DNA of 64,000 bases from Streptomonospora litoralis (GTDB lineage: Bacteria; Actinomycetota; Actinomycetes; Streptosporangiales; Streptosporangiaceae): positions 3,281,101 to 3,345,100 of the forward strand of contig NZ_CP036455.1 in NCBI RefSeq assembly GCF_004323735.1. Direction: 5' to 3'. Under the pieces are notes generated by a model. The model worked only from the letters and a program-made list of their open reading frames with translations. It did not search any database and was not told the origin of the DNA. Positions 36,492-47,695 of the stretch are shown here, piece by piece; the first letter of the stretch is position 1; every line of letters starts with the position of its first letter. A program made the position numbers and the translations under genes.

Positions 36492-36955
36492 GTCTCCAAC
36501 TTAGGCGCCCGGGGGCCGCGGCGTCTCCTCCCCGGCGCGCACACCAGCCCAACCGGGCCGATCGGCGGGCCGACCGCGGCGGGAGCCGGCTCGCGCAGGC
36601 GCGCGGGCCGCTTGTCAAGTGACACGCTTCACGGTCGCAGGCGTCGGCGGCATCTGGACAAGCGGTCGTGCAGCATGGCATTGTCGAGGGCATGATCGCT
36701 GCTCTGGACCCGATGCTCTGCGTGCGCCGGCACGTGGACTTCCTTCGGGTTCGCAGCGCCATCTGTCGCAACGTCGGCTGACCCCGCCGCTTCTGTATCT
36801 GTCTACGCCCGATTTCAGGGGCGCGAGCGGCGCCGACGTTCTCCCACGCCGAACCCTGCTTGAGCCCGTGTCCACGATGCCGTGCCGGGCGATGAGGTCC
36901 GCCGTGGTGCGCGCCGGCCCGTGTGCCCCGCGCAACCGCTTCGGAGGACCCCGCA
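36492..36955 (+). other. sirA leader region
   Basis: 464 bp between the divergent BrkB-like gene and sirA. It carries the candidate leader peptide at 36713-36781, then 174 bp to sirA with several short GC inverted repeats that could form alternative folds. No other gene seen. Confidence 0.6.
36713..36781 (+). CDS. Candidate leader peptide controlling sirA
   Basis: A 22-codon frame reading MLCVRRHVDFLRVRSAIC followed by RNVG and TGA; an in-frame ATG at 36692 would add seven residues. The core RRHVDxxRxxSAIC is the pattern of short putative leader peptides annotated in front of sulfur-assimilation genes in Streptomyces and relatives. Two Cys codons, one at each end, would let ribosome stalling sense cysteine supply, as shown for polycysteine leader ORFs in mycobacteria. 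There is no good Shine-Dalgarno, so translation may be leaderless. It ends 174 bp before sirA on the same strand. Confidence 0.65.
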   Translation: MLCVRRHVDFLRVRSAICRNVG

Positions 36956-38632
36956 ATGCCGCCCACCACCGCATCGACCGGCTCCCGGCCGCGCCGCGGC
37001 GAGGGCCAATGGGCTCTCGGCTATCGGGAACCGCTGAACAAGAACGAAGAGAACAAGAAGAACGATGATGGGCTCAACGTCCAGCAGCGCATCATCGACA
37101 TCTACTCCAAGGCCGGGTTCGACTCCATCGATCCGGCCGATCTGCGCGGGCGCTTCCGCTGGCTGGGCCTCTACACCCAGCGCGCCCCGGGCATCGAGGG
37201 CGGCAAGACCGCCGTGCTGGAGCCCGAGGAGCTCGACGACCGCTACTTCATGCTGCGCGTGCGCATCGACGGCGGCCAACTGAGCGTGGCCCAACTGCGT
37301 GCCATCGCCGACATCTCCACCACCTACGCGCGCGACACCGCCGACATCACCGACCGGCAGAACGTCCAGTTGCACTGGATCCGGATCGAGGACGTCCCCG
37401 CGATCTGGGAGAAGCTGGAAGCGGTCGGCCTGTCGACCATGGAGGCCTGCGGCGACACCCCGCGCGTGATCATGGGCTGTCCCGTGGCCGGCGTCGATGA
37501 GAACGAGATCATCGACGCCACCCCGCAGATCCGCCAGATCCACGACGAGTACATCGGCAGTCCGCTGTTCTCCAACCTGCCGCGCAAGTTCAAGACGACG
37601 ATCTCGGGGTGCTCGGCGTTCTGCACCAACCACGAGATCGACGACGTGGCTTTGGCGGGCGTCGTGGGCCCCGACGGCGCGCCGGGCTTCGACCTGTTCG
37701 TCGGCGGCGGGCTGTCCACCAACCCCATGTTCGCCCAGCGGTTGGGCGCGTTCGTGCGGCCCGACCAGGTCAGCGACGTGTGGGCCGGAGTCGCCGGGAT
37801 CTTCCGCGACTACGGCTACCGGCGGCTGCGCCACCGCGCCCGCATCAAGTTCCTGATCAAGGACTGGGGAGCGGCGAAGTTCCGCGAGGTGCTGGAGAAG
37901 GAGTACCTGGGTTACGCGCTGCCGGACGGCCCCGAGATCGACATGCGCGAGGGCCAGCAGCGGGACCACATCGGCGTGCACCGCCAGCGCGACGGCCGCA
38001 ACTACGTCGGCTTCGCGGCGCGCGTGGGGCGCATCCCGGGCACCGGGCTCGCCCGCATCGCCGACATCGCCGAGGAGCACGGCTCCGACCGCATCCGCAC
38101 CACCGCCGACCAGAAGCTGGTCATCCTGGACGTCGCCGACGACCGGGTCGACTCCATCGTCTCGACACTGGAGGCCGAGGACCTGCGGGTGCGTCCCAGC
38201 GTCTTCCGTCGCCAGACCATGGCCTGCACCGGCATCGAGTTCTGCAAGCTGGCCATCGTCGAGACCAAGGACCGCGGCGCCGAGCTGATCGACGAGCTGG
38301 AGCGGCGGCTTCCGGACTTCCCCGAGCCGGTGACGATCAACCTCAACGGCTGCCCCAACTCCTGCGCGCGTATCCAGGTCGCCGACATCGGCCTCAAGGG
38401 CCAGCTGGTCACCGACGCCGACGGCGACCAGGTCGAGGGCTTCCAGGTGCACCTGGGCGGCGGCATGGGGCTCAACCCGGCGTTCGGCCGCAAGGTGCGC
38501 GGACTCAAGACCACGGCGGCGGAGCTGCCCGACTACGTCGAGCGGGTGCTGCGGCGCTTCCTGGAGCAGAAGGACGAGGGCGAGACGTTCGCGGCCTGGG
38601 CCGCCCGGGCCGAGGACGGCGATCTGAAGTGA
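36956..38632 (+). CDS. sirA: Ferredoxin-dependent sulfite (nitrite) reductase
   Basis: A 558-residue siroheme/[4Fe-4S] reductase that takes sulfite to sulfide with electrons from ferredoxin. It has two ferrodoxin-like half-domains and two siroheme domains. The cluster cysteines are in TACTGIEFC (really MACTGIEFC) and NGCPNSC, and the substrate residues are in DITDRQNVQLHW. The neighbours cysH and sirohydrochlorin chelatase say sulfite rather than nitrite. GGAGG eight bases before ATG 36956 sets the start. It is first in the sulfate-assimilation operon. Confidence 0.92.
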   Translation: MPPTTASTGSRPRRGEGQWALGYREPLNKNEENKKNDDGLNVQQRIIDIYSKAGFDSIDPADLRGRFRWLGLYTQRAPGIEGGKTAVLEPEELDDRYFMLRVRIDGGQLSVAQLRAIADISTTYARDTADITDRQNVQLHWIRIEDVPAIWEKLEAVGLSTMEACGDTPRVIMGCPVAGVDENEIIDATPQIRQIHDEYIGSPLFSNLPRKFKTTISGCSAFCTNHEIDDVALAGVVGPDGAPGFDLFVGGGLSTNPMFAQRLGAFVRPDQVSDVWAGVAGIFRDYGYRRLRHRARIKFLIKDWGAAKFREVLEKEYLGYALPDGPEIDMREGQQRDHIGVHRQRDGRNYVGFAARVGRIPGTGLARIADIAEEHGSDRIRTTADQKLVILDVADDRVDSIVSTLEAEDLRVRPSVFRRQTMACTGIEFCKLAIVETKDRGAELIDELERRLPDFPEPVTINLNGCPNSCARIQVADIGLKGQLVTDADGDQVEGFQVHLGGGMGLNPAFGRKVRGLKTTAAELPDYVERVLRRFLEQKDEGETFAAWAARAEDGDLK

Positions 38633-38741
38633 ACGGAGCGACCCGGCACCGGCGGGGCGCCGTTTCCGGCCGCGCAGCGGGGCGCGGCCGGGTGCGCGCC
38701 GCCGGATGGGACGCGGCCAGGAGAGGAGCGGTGAGGAGACC

Positions 38742-38948
38742 GTGAGCGAACGCGCCGCCCCCCACTACTGCCCCTACTGCGCAGACGAGGACTTGATTCC
38801 GCACGAGGGCGACGGCGAGTCGGGCGCGGGCTACGCCTGGGCCTGCCTGTCCTGCGCGCGGGTGTTCCGGGTGAAGTTCATCGGCCTGCGGTCGGCCGCC
38901 TTCGGCGGCTCCGGCGACGGCCGAACTCCGACGGATGGGAACGCATGA
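38742..38948 (+). CDS. Small zinc-ribbon protein of the sulfur operon
   Basis: A 68-residue protein with CPYC near residue 10 and CLSC near residue 36, a typical zinc ribbon, followed by VFRVKFIGLR. A small protein of this kind sits between sirA and cysH in Streptomyces too, so it belongs to the pathway, but its role is not known. GTG start with GAGGAG four bases upstream. Its stop overlaps the cysH start (ATGA), so translation is coupled. Confidence 0.82.
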   Translation: MSERAAPHYCPYCADEDLIPHEGDGESGAGYAWACLSCARVFRVKFIGLRSAAFGGSGDGRTPTDGNA

Positions 38949-39637
38949 ACGTCACATTGGACGGCCAGGACCTCGCGGAGCGGGCCTCGGCCGAACTGGA
39001 AGACGCAAGCGCCCAGGAGATCATCCAGTGGGCCGGCGAGACCTTCGGCTCCCGGCTGTGCATGACCTCCTCCATGGCGGACGCCCTCATGATCGACCTG
39101 GCGTCCAAGGTCGTCCCGGGCATCGACGTCATCTTCCTGGACACCGGATACCACTTCGCCGAGACCATCGGCACGCGCGACGCGGCCGAGGCGATCTATC
39201 CCATCAACCTGGTCAACGTGGAGCCGCAGCGCAGCGTGGCCGAGCAGGACCGCGATCTGGGTCCCCGGCTGCACGGGCGCAATCCCAACATCTGCTGCTA
39301 CCTGCGCAAGGTCGAGCCGCTGCAGCGGGCGCTGGAGCCCTACGACGCGTGGCTGACCGGGCTGCGCCGCGACGAGGCCGCCACCCGGCGCACGACCAAG
39401 GTCGTCCAGTGGGATCGCCGCAAGAAGATGGTCAAGGTCAACCCGATCGCGAAGTGGACCCAGCAGGACGTCGACACCTACATCGAGGAGCACGGGGTCC
39501 TGGTCAACCCCCTGCAGTACGACGGCTTCCCCTCGATCGGCTGCGCCCCCTGCACCCAGCGGGTGGCCGATGGCGGCGACCCGCGCAGCGGGCGCTGGGC
39601 GGGCCTGAACAAGACCGAGTGCGGCATCCACCTGTAG
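38945..39637 (+). CDS. cysH: Adenylylsulfate (APS) reductase
   Basis: A 230-residue CysH protein. The four cluster cysteines Cys117-Cys118 (NICCYLR) and Cys200/Cys203 (GCAPC) show the [4Fe-4S] type that reduces APS rather than PAPS, and the catalytic cysteine is Cys226 in ECGIHL at the C-terminus. It produces sulfite for the SirA enzyme. The ATG overlaps the stop of the zinc-ribbon gene by four bases. No cysD/cysN sulfate adenylyltransferase is in the window. Confidence 0.93.
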   Translation: MNVTLDGQDLAERASAELEDASAQEIIQWAGETFGSRLCMTSSMADALMIDLASKVVPGIDVIFLDTGYHFAETIGTRDAAEAIYPINLVNVEPQRSVAEQDRDLGPRLHGRNPNICCYLRKVEPLQRALEPYDAWLTGLRRDEAATRRTTKVVQWDRRKKMVKVNPIAKWTQQDVDTYIEEHGVLVNPLQYDGFPSIGCAPCTQRVADGGDPRSGRWAGLNKTECGIHL

Positions 39638-39678
39638 GACGGGTGCCGGGCCGCTGCGAGTGACTGCGAGGACTTCAG

Positions 39679-40449
39679 ATGAACGGTATCGGCAGCGAGG
39701 GCGTACCGCTGGTGGCGGTGGCCCACGGCAGCGCCGACGCGCGCTCGGCCCGGGCGGTGGAGGCGCTGTTCGAGCGGGTGCGCGGCCAGCGGCCGGGGCT
39801 GGACGTGCGGGTGGCCTATCTGGACCACGTGGCGCCGGGGGCGCAGGACGCGCTGACGGGGCTGGCCGCCGAGGGCGCGGGCGCCGCGGTGGTGCTGCCG
39901 GCGCTGCTGACGGCGGCCTACCACAGCAAAGTCGATCTGCCCGCGGTGCTGGCCGAGGTGCGGGAGTCGTGCCCGTGGCTGCGGGTGCACTACGGCGACA
40001 CGCTGGGCCCGCACCCGCTGCTGCTGGACGCGGTGGAGCGGCGCCTGGCCCAGACGCCGGGGGCGCTCGGGCCGCACACGTCGCTGGTGCTGGCCTCGGC
40101 GGGGTCCAGCCACCCCGAGGCCAACGCGGTGATCGCGGACGCGGCCGCCGAGCTGGAGCGCCGCGGGCCCTGGGAGCGCGTGGTGCCGGCCTTCGCGTCG
40201 GCCGCCTCGCCCACGCCCGGTGAGGCGGTCGCCCGCCTGTACGCCGAGGGTGCGCAGCGGGTGGCGGTGGCCGACTACCTGCTGGCCCCGGGCTTCTTCG
40301 CCGACCGGGTGGCCGAGCAGGCCCGCGCCGAGGGCGCGGTGGCGGTCTCGCCCGCGCTGGGCGACGCCCCGGAGGTGGCCGAGGTGGCGCTGCACCGCTA
40401 CGACGAGGCGCTGGGCCGGGTGCCGGTCACGGGCGCGGCCGCGCGGTAG
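39679..40449 (+). CDS. Sirohydrochlorin chelatase (CbiX/SirB type)
   Basis: A 256-residue chelatase with two CbiX-like halves. LVAVAHGSADARS carries the metal-binding His near residue 17, and LPALLTAAYHSKVDLP the second His; the C-terminal half LVLASAGSSHPEAN to YLLAPGFFADRVAEQA repeats the fold. It inserts iron into sirohydrochlorin to make siroheme, the cofactor of the reductase at the operon start. It begins 41 bp after cysH. Confidence 0.88.
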   Translation: MNGIGSEGVPLVAVAHGSADARSARAVEALFERVRGQRPGLDVRVAYLDHVAPGAQDALTGLAAEGAGAAVVLPALLTAAYHSKVDLPAVLAEVRESCPWLRVHYGDTLGPHPLLLDAVERRLAQTPGALGPHTSLVLASAGSSHPEANAVIADAAAELERRGPWERVVPAFASAASPTPGEAVARLYAEGAQRVAVADYLLAPGFFADRVAEQARAEGAVAVSPALGDAPEVAEVALHRYDEALGRVPVTGAAAR

Positions 40450-40528
40450 GCGGCGTAGACGGCGGTGGGCGCAGGGGCGGCCGGAAGCGGACTTGAGCGG
40501 CCGCCCCGCCCCGGTCGATGATCGGGGC

Positions 40529-40909
40529 ATGCGGAACTACTACACGCCGGGCGAGGTCGCCGAGCGGTTCGGGCTGAGCCTGGACACCCTGCGGTACTAC
40601 GAACGCGAGGGCCTGCTGACCGAAGTCGAGCGCGCCGCGAGCGGCCACCGGCGCTACCGGGCCTCCGATGTCGAACTGCTGGAGCTGGTGCGCTGCCTGC
40701 GCGACACCGGCATGCCGATCGCCCACCTGCGCGGCCTGGCCGAACTGGTCCGCGAGGGCGACCACACCATCCCGCGCCGCCTGGAGCTGCTGCGCGAGCA
40801 CGCGGGCCGACTGGCCGCGCAGATCGCGGAGCTGCGCGAGAACGAGTCGGCGATCGTGAACAAGATCGGCTACTACGAGGGCGTTCTGGAGGAGGCGGGG
40901 GGAGGCTGA
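40529..40909 (+). CDS. MerR-family transcription regulator
   Basis: A 126-residue MerR-type regulator. The winged HTH is YYTPGEVAERFGLSLDTLRYYEREGLL, then GHRRYRASDVELLELVRCL, and a C-terminal coiled coil for dimerisation. It lacks the conserved cysteines of metal sensors, so it is of the TipAL/SoxR-unrelated, redox- or drug-responsive sort. The start is ATG 40529, with a weak Shine-Dalgarno. It follows the chelatase by 79 bp; cotranscription is possible. Confidence 0.87.
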   Translation: MRNYYTPGEVAERFGLSLDTLRYYEREGLLTEVERAASGHRRYRASDVELLELVRCLRDTGMPIAHLRGLAELVREGDHTIPRRLELLREHAGRLAAQIAELRENESAIVNKIGYYEGVLEEAGGG

Positions 40910-41042
40910 GGACGCCGACCGTGCGGCGGATCTGGCCACGGAAGGGCCTGGTCACTAAAGTTCATGGTGAGTTCCGCGATTTCACGGACACGGAGAGGGG
41001 TCGCTTCATAACATGGTGGAGTCGAATAGAGGAGCAGAACCC

Positions 41043-41663
41043 ATGTCCGTAGCCACAGCAGAACCGTCTTTGGCGGAGGCTCCAGAGGGGCCGCTGAACT
41101 CGGTGGAAGCCACTTCACTTCGCGCTGTTGCGGAGCACGTGGCCGACATGCTCCCTGAAGGTTTTCGTGTTGAGATCCTCGAAGGAAGCATCGTCGTGTC
41201 ACCCACCCCCACCCCGCGGCACGCTGAAATCATCCGATGCGTCCGTGACCAACTGCGTTCCCAACTTCCGCAAGGCCTGGCGTGCTACGAGAATCTCGCT
41301 ACGGGACTGTCCGGTAAGAACTCGGACTATTCCCAGCCTGATCTCGCCGTCTTCCCCATTGCCGCAGCCCGGGAAGCCGAGCACTGGCTCCAAGTCCCCG
41401 ATCTTTTCGAGTTCGCTCTCGAGGTCGTGTCCCCGAGCAATGCACGCAACGACGTCGAGGTCAAGCCCGGCGTCTACGCGGACATGGGTATCCCGATCTA
41501 TCTGTTGGTGGATCCTCGCGACGGCTCAGTGCTCTGCCACTCGGATCCGCGCGACGGTAAGTTCCAAACCGTGGACCCGATTAAGTTCGGCGACGCCGTC
41601 GTCCTACCCGAACCGCTGCAGGATGTCCGTATCGAAACCGAAGAATTCGTGCGCTACGACTGA
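41043..41663 (+). CDS. Uma2-family (DUF820) nuclease-fold protein
   Basis: A 206-residue protein of the Uma2/DUF820 family with a PD-(D/E)XK fold. Motifs are GFRVEILEGSIVVSP, SQPDLAVFP (acidic pair) and FALEVVSPSNARND (Glu-x-x-Ser with following Asp), then KPGVYADMGIPIYLLVDP. The codon use has many A/T third bases, unlike neighbours, which suggests horizontal acquisition. GAGGAG eight bases before ATG 41043 sets the start. The family's biological role is unknown. No toxin or antitoxin partner is seen next to it. Confidence 0.85.
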   Translation: MSVATAEPSLAEAPEGPLNSVEATSLRAVAEHVADMLPEGFRVEILEGSIVVSPTPTPRHAEIIRCVRDQLRSQLPQGLACYENLATGLSGKNSDYSQPDLAVFPIAAAREAEHWLQVPDLFEFALEVVSPSNARNDVEVKPGVYADMGIPIYLLVDPRDGSVLCHSDPRDGKFQTVDPIKFGDAVVLPEPLQDVRIETEEFVRYD

Positions 41664-41804
41664 CTTCCCACCGGCTCCCGCCGCGGACCGCCGGACGGCT
41701 ACCAGGCCCCGGCGGTCCCCAACTCCCCCATGGCCTGCCTGCGCGAAACGCTAGGCTGGCCACCAAACCGAATCGCGTTCGGGAGTCGTCGGAGGGAGCC
41801 TGCC

Positions 41805-43439
41805 ATGCCGCCCACGCACGAGGTGTTCAACCAGCCCGAGCCGCTGGAGGACTACGACGTCGCCGCCGACCCGGCCCTGACCGAGGGGTTGGAGCGCGAG
41901 GAGGCCGGCTGGGCCGCCGACGAGCTGCATGAGCTCGGCCGACTGGCCGGTTCCGGGCGCGCCCGCGCGTGGGGCGAGCAGGCCAACGCCAACGAGCCCG
42001 AGCTGCGCACCCACGACCGCTACGGCCACCGCGTCGACGAGGTCGACTTCCACCCGGCCTGGCACGTGCTGATGGACACCGCCGTCTCCCACGGCCTGCA
42101 CGCGGCGCCGTGGGCCGACGACCGACCCGGCGCCCACGTCGCCCGCGCCGCGAAGTTCTACACCTTCTCGCAGGTGGAGAACGGGCACGCCTGCCCGGTC
42201 TCCATGACGTACGCGGCGGTGCCCGCTCTGCGCCACTCCCCCGAGCCGGCCGCGCGCCTGGAGCCGCTGCTGACGGCGCGCACCTACGACTTCGGACTGC
42301 GCCCGCCGGAGTCCAAGCGCGGCATCCTCGCCGGAATGTCGATGACCGAGAAGCAGGGCGGCTCGGACGTGCGCGCCAACACCACCCGCGCGGAACCTAC
42401 CGCCGGCGGCGAGTACCGCCTCACCGGGCACAAGTGGTTCACCTCGGCGCCGATGAGCGACGTCTTCCTCACCCTCGCCCAGGCACCCGAGGGGCTGACC
42501 TGCTTCCTCGTGCCGCGGGTGCTGCCCGACGGCACCCGCAACACGCTGCTCGTCCAGCGGCTCAAGGACAAGCTGGGCAACCGCTCCAACGCCTCGGCGG
42601 AGCTGGAGTACGACGGCGCCACCGCCTGGGTCGTGGGCGAGCCGGGCCGCGGTGTGCGCACCATCATCGAGATGGTCAACGGGACCCGGCTGGACTGCGT
42701 GATCGGCTCGGCGGCGGGCATGCGGGCCGGGCTGGTGCAGGCCCTCCACCACGCGGAGCAGCGGCACGCGTTCGGCCGCGCGCTGATCGAGCAGCCGCTG
42801 ATGCGCAATGTCCTGGCCGACCTGGCCCTGGAGTCGGAGGCGGCCACGGTGCTGGCGATGCGTCTGGCCGGTGCCGCCGACCGCGCGATCCGCGGCGACG
42901 CGACGGAGGCCGCCTTCCGCCGGATCGCGGTGGCCGTGGGCAAGTTCTGGGTGACCAAGCGGCTGCCCGCACACGCCGCCGAAGCGCTGGAATGCCTGGG
43001 CGGCAACGGCTATGTTGAGGAGTCGGGCATGCCCCGGCTGTTCCGCGAATCCCCGCTGAACTCGATCTGGGAGGGCTCGGGAAACGTGGCGGCGCTGGAC
43101 GTGCTGCGCGCTCTGGGGCGCCATCCGGAGGGCGCCGAGGTGTTCGTGGCCGAACTCCGGCGCGCCGAGGGGGCCGACTCGCGGTTCGACGACGCGTTGA
43201 AGCGGCTGCTGGAGCAACTGCACGACACCGAGGACATCGAGTTCCGGGCGCGCGGCCTGGTGGAGCGGATGGCGCTGCTGCTGCAGGCGTCGCTGCTGCT
43301 GCGCCACAGCCCGGCGCCCGTGGCCGAGGCGTTCGCGGGCTCGCGGCTGGGCGGCGACTGGGGTCGCGCCTTCGGCACCTTGGCGCGCGGTACCGACACG
43401 GCCGCCGTCATCGACCGGAACCGGCCGCGATCGGTGTAG
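41805..43439 (+). CDS. AidB-like acyl-CoA dehydrogenase
   Basis: A 544-residue acyl-CoA dehydrogenase of the AidB/isovaleryl-CoA-like branch. The N-terminus VFNQPEPLEDYD and WHVLMDTAVSHGLHAAPW match AidB. Further marks are the FAD/substrate blocks GMSMTEKQGGSDVRANTT and YRLTGHKWFTSAPM, the late segment ECLGGNGYVEESGMPRLFRE and the C-terminal helical domain. AidB is linked to alkylation stress in E. coli, while actinobacterial members may simply be dehydrogenases. GGAGGGAG before ATG 41805 fixes the start. Single gene. Confidence 0.88.
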   Translation: MPPTHEVFNQPEPLEDYDVAADPALTEGLEREEAGWAADELHELGRLAGSGRARAWGEQANANEPELRTHDRYGHRVDEVDFHPAWHVLMDTAVSHGLHAAPWADDRPGAHVARAAKFYTFSQVENGHACPVSMTYAAVPALRHSPEPAARLEPLLTARTYDFGLRPPESKRGILAGMSMTEKQGGSDVRANTTRAEPTAGGEYRLTGHKWFTSAPMSDVFLTLAQAPEGLTCFLVPRVLPDGTRNTLLVQRLKDKLGNRSNASAELEYDGATAWVVGEPGRGVRTIIEMVNGTRLDCVIGSAAGMRAGLVQALHHAEQRHAFGRALIEQPLMRNVLADLALESEAATVLAMRLAGAADRAIRGDATEAAFRRIAVAVGKFWVTKRLPAHAAEALECLGGNGYVEESGMPRLFRESPLNSIWEGSGNVAALDVLRALGRHPEGAEVFVAELRRAEGADSRFDDALKRLLEQLHDTEDIEFRARGLVERMALLLQASLLLRHSPAPVAEAFAGSRLGGDWGRAFGTLARGTDTAAVIDRNRPRSV

Positions 43440-43649
43440 CGCGTCCGGGGGCCTCGGGTGCGACCGCAACACCCGTCGATGCGGTCTCGAACGACTGACC
43501 GAAACGGCCGTCCTTTGCCGCAAACGATGCGAAAACGGGCACCGCACCCCGATCATCCTGCAAGATTCGCACAAGGCGAGGAATACTCGCGCGGCCACGA
43601 CGGAACAACCATCTCGTCACCTGACGAACGAGAATCGAGATTGCTTGCC

Positions 43650-45773
<2,124 letters not shown>

Positions 45774-45856
45774 GCCGAGAACCGCGCCGAGCGGGGCAGC
45801 GGCGCACCCGCGCCCGCGTCGGCTGCTCCGCACCGCGGCCTCTAGTCTGAGATGAC

Positions 45857-46627
45857 ATGAGTTCCGCATCCACCGGCGCCGCAGGTCAGGCGCCCCGCTT
45901 CCGCTCGCTGCTGCCCCACCTGGAGGCAGACGCCGACCTCGCCTCCGCCTACGCCTACCCGCAGCAGCCGAGTCGGCCCTGGCTGCGCGCCAACATGGTC
46001 GCCAGCGCCGACGGCGGGGCGTGGGGCGCGTCGGGTCGCACCCTCGACCTGTCCTCGCCGCCCGACCGGGCCGTGATGTCGGTACTGCGGGCGCAGGCCG
46101 ACGTGGTGCTGGCGGGCGCCGCGACCGCGCGCATCGAGGGGTACCGGCCGGTGCGCCCGCGGGAGGTGTGGGGCGAACTGCGGGCGGGGCGCCCGGAGAC
46201 GCCTCCCCTGGCGGTGGTCACCCGCACGCTGGACGTGCACCCCGACGCGCTCAAGGCCGCGCCTCCGCAGGCGCGCACCATCGTGCTCACGACCGAGTCG
46301 GCGCCCGCGGAGCGCCGCCGCGAAGCCGCGCTCACCGCGGACGTGGTCGTCGCCGGAACCGAGAGCGTGCGCCCGGAGGCGGTCCTGGACGCGCTGGCCG
46401 AACGCGGCCTGTTCCGGGTCCTCACCGAGGGCGGTCCGCACCTGCTGGCCGAGTTCACCGCCGCGGGACTGCTGGACGAGCTGTGCCTGACGCTGAGCCC
46501 GCGTCTGCTGGGCCCCGAGGCGTCGCGCATCGTGGCCGGGGACTCCCCTTCGCATACGAGCGACTTGCGCCTGGAGGGACTGCTGGAGTCGGAGGGGGCG
46601 CTGTTCATGCGCTACGTGCGGGCTTGA
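45857..46627 (+). CDS. RibD-like pyrimidine reductase-family protein
   Basis: A 256-residue protein with the RibD C-terminal/dihydrofolate-reductase-like fold. PWLRANMVASADGGAWGASG binds substrate and the NADPH segments are ADVVLAGAATARIEGY and RVLTEGGPHLLAEF. It lacks the deaminase domain of full RibD. Similar stand-alone proteins are common in actinobacteria, and their substrate is uncertain because riboflavin genes are not nearby. ATG start at 45857 without a strong Shine-Dalgarno. Confidence 0.85.
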   Translation: MSSASTGAAGQAPRFRSLLPHLEADADLASAYAYPQQPSRPWLRANMVASADGGAWGASGRTLDLSSPPDRAVMSVLRAQADVVLAGAATARIEGYRPVRPREVWGELRAGRPETPPLAVVTRTLDVHPDALKAAPPQARTIVLTTESAPAERRREAALTADVVVAGTESVRPEAVLDALAERGLFRVLTEGGPHLLAEFTAAGLLDELCLTLSPRLLGPEASRIVAGDSPSHTSDLRLEGLLESEGALFMRYVRA

Positions 46628-46936
46628 CGCCGTCTGCGGGGCGAGTCGGCGGCGCGCTCACGAAGGCACGCGGTAGGAGGGGCGGGGATCGGCCGGCGGC
46701 GGGTGGGCGGCCGGTTCCGGCCCGGCACCTACGACGCATAAACCAATGTTCAAACGGACATACCCGGAGTGTGGCCTTATGTCACAGACCACCCGTCGCG
46801 GATAAGAAGTAGACAATCGGATAGTCCCCCGACCCGGTCCGGTCCCCCAGTGAGCGGGCGTCGGCCGTCTTGACCAGAGCGATCGCAGCGACCCCCCGAT
46901 CCGCCGTCCCACATTCCGGGCGAGAGGATGAACGCA
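46628..46936 (+). other. Upstream region of the GntR gene
   Basis: About 310 bp with no gene. The part 46730-46830 is AT-richer than average (AACCAATGTTCAAACGG, GATAAGAAGTAGACAATC) and contains TGTG-N9-CACA at 46774-46790, a possible regulator site. No clear -35/-10 pair. Confidence 0.4.
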
Positions 46937-47695
46937 GTGCCGACGTCCGAAAACGACTCACCGCCGGTCTACCGCGAGATCGCCGAGGATGTGCGAGCGG
47001 CCATCGCCTCCGGTCGGCTCGCCGACGGCGACCGGGTTCCGGGCGAGAACGACCTCATGAAGCAGTACGGCGTCGCCCGGGCCACAGCCCGCCAGGCGCT
47101 GTCGGTACTGATCAACGAGGGCATCGTGGTGGCGATCCGCGGCTCGGGGGTCTATGTCCGCACGTTCCGCCCACTGCGCAGGCACGGCCCGCGGCGGCTC
47201 TCCCGGGAGCTGTGGGGCGCGGGGCGCGCCATCTGGCAGGCCGACTCCCCTGAGGGCGGGTTCGAGACCGACAGCGTCGCGGTGGACGAGATCGCGGCAC
47301 CGGCCTACGTGGCCCGTGCGCTCGGGCTGGCCGACGAGGCGCCGGTGGTTCGGCGCCACCGGCGCTACCGCCTGGACGAGCGCCCGATGCAGCTGGCCAC
47401 CTCCTATCTGCCCGCCAAGCTCGCCGCGGGCACCGCCATCGCCGACCACGAGACCGGTCCCGGCGGCATCTATGCCCGGCTGGCCGAGCAGGGCCACGCG
47501 CCCGCCCACTTCACCGAGGAGATCCGGGTGCGCATGCCCACCCCGGAGGAACTCCGCGCACTGCGGCTGAGCGCGGGCACCCCGGTACTGGACGTCCTGC
47601 GCACGGCGCTCACGGCCGCGCATGCGGCGGTGGAGTTCAACGAGATGACGCTGGACGGATCGGCCTACGTGCTGCAGTACGACTTCGACGCCTGA
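46937..47695 (+). CDS. GntR-family (HutC/UTRA) regulator
   Basis: A 252-residue transcription regulator. The N-terminal winged HTH is VYREIAEDVRAAIASGRLAD with VARATARQALSVLINEG; the C-terminal UTRA domain, from about residue 95, binds an effector (APVVRRHRRYRLDERPMQLA). The Shine-Dalgarno AGAGGA lies eight to nine bases before GTG 46937 but would touch ATG 46928, so I prefer the GTG; the longer form adds three residues. Its targets are unknown and it is not next to a catabolic operon. Confidence 0.87.
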   Translation: MPTSENDSPPVYREIAEDVRAAIASGRLADGDRVPGENDLMKQYGVARATARQALSVLINEGIVVAIRGSGVYVRTFRPLRRHGPRRLSRELWGAGRAIWQADSPEGGFETDSVAVDEIAAPAYVARALGLADEAPVVRRHRRYRLDERPMQLATSYLPAKLAAGTAIADHETGPGGIYARLAEQGHAPAHFTEEIRVRMPTPEELRALRLSAGTPVLDVLRTALTAAHAAVEFNEMTLDGSAYVLQYDFDA

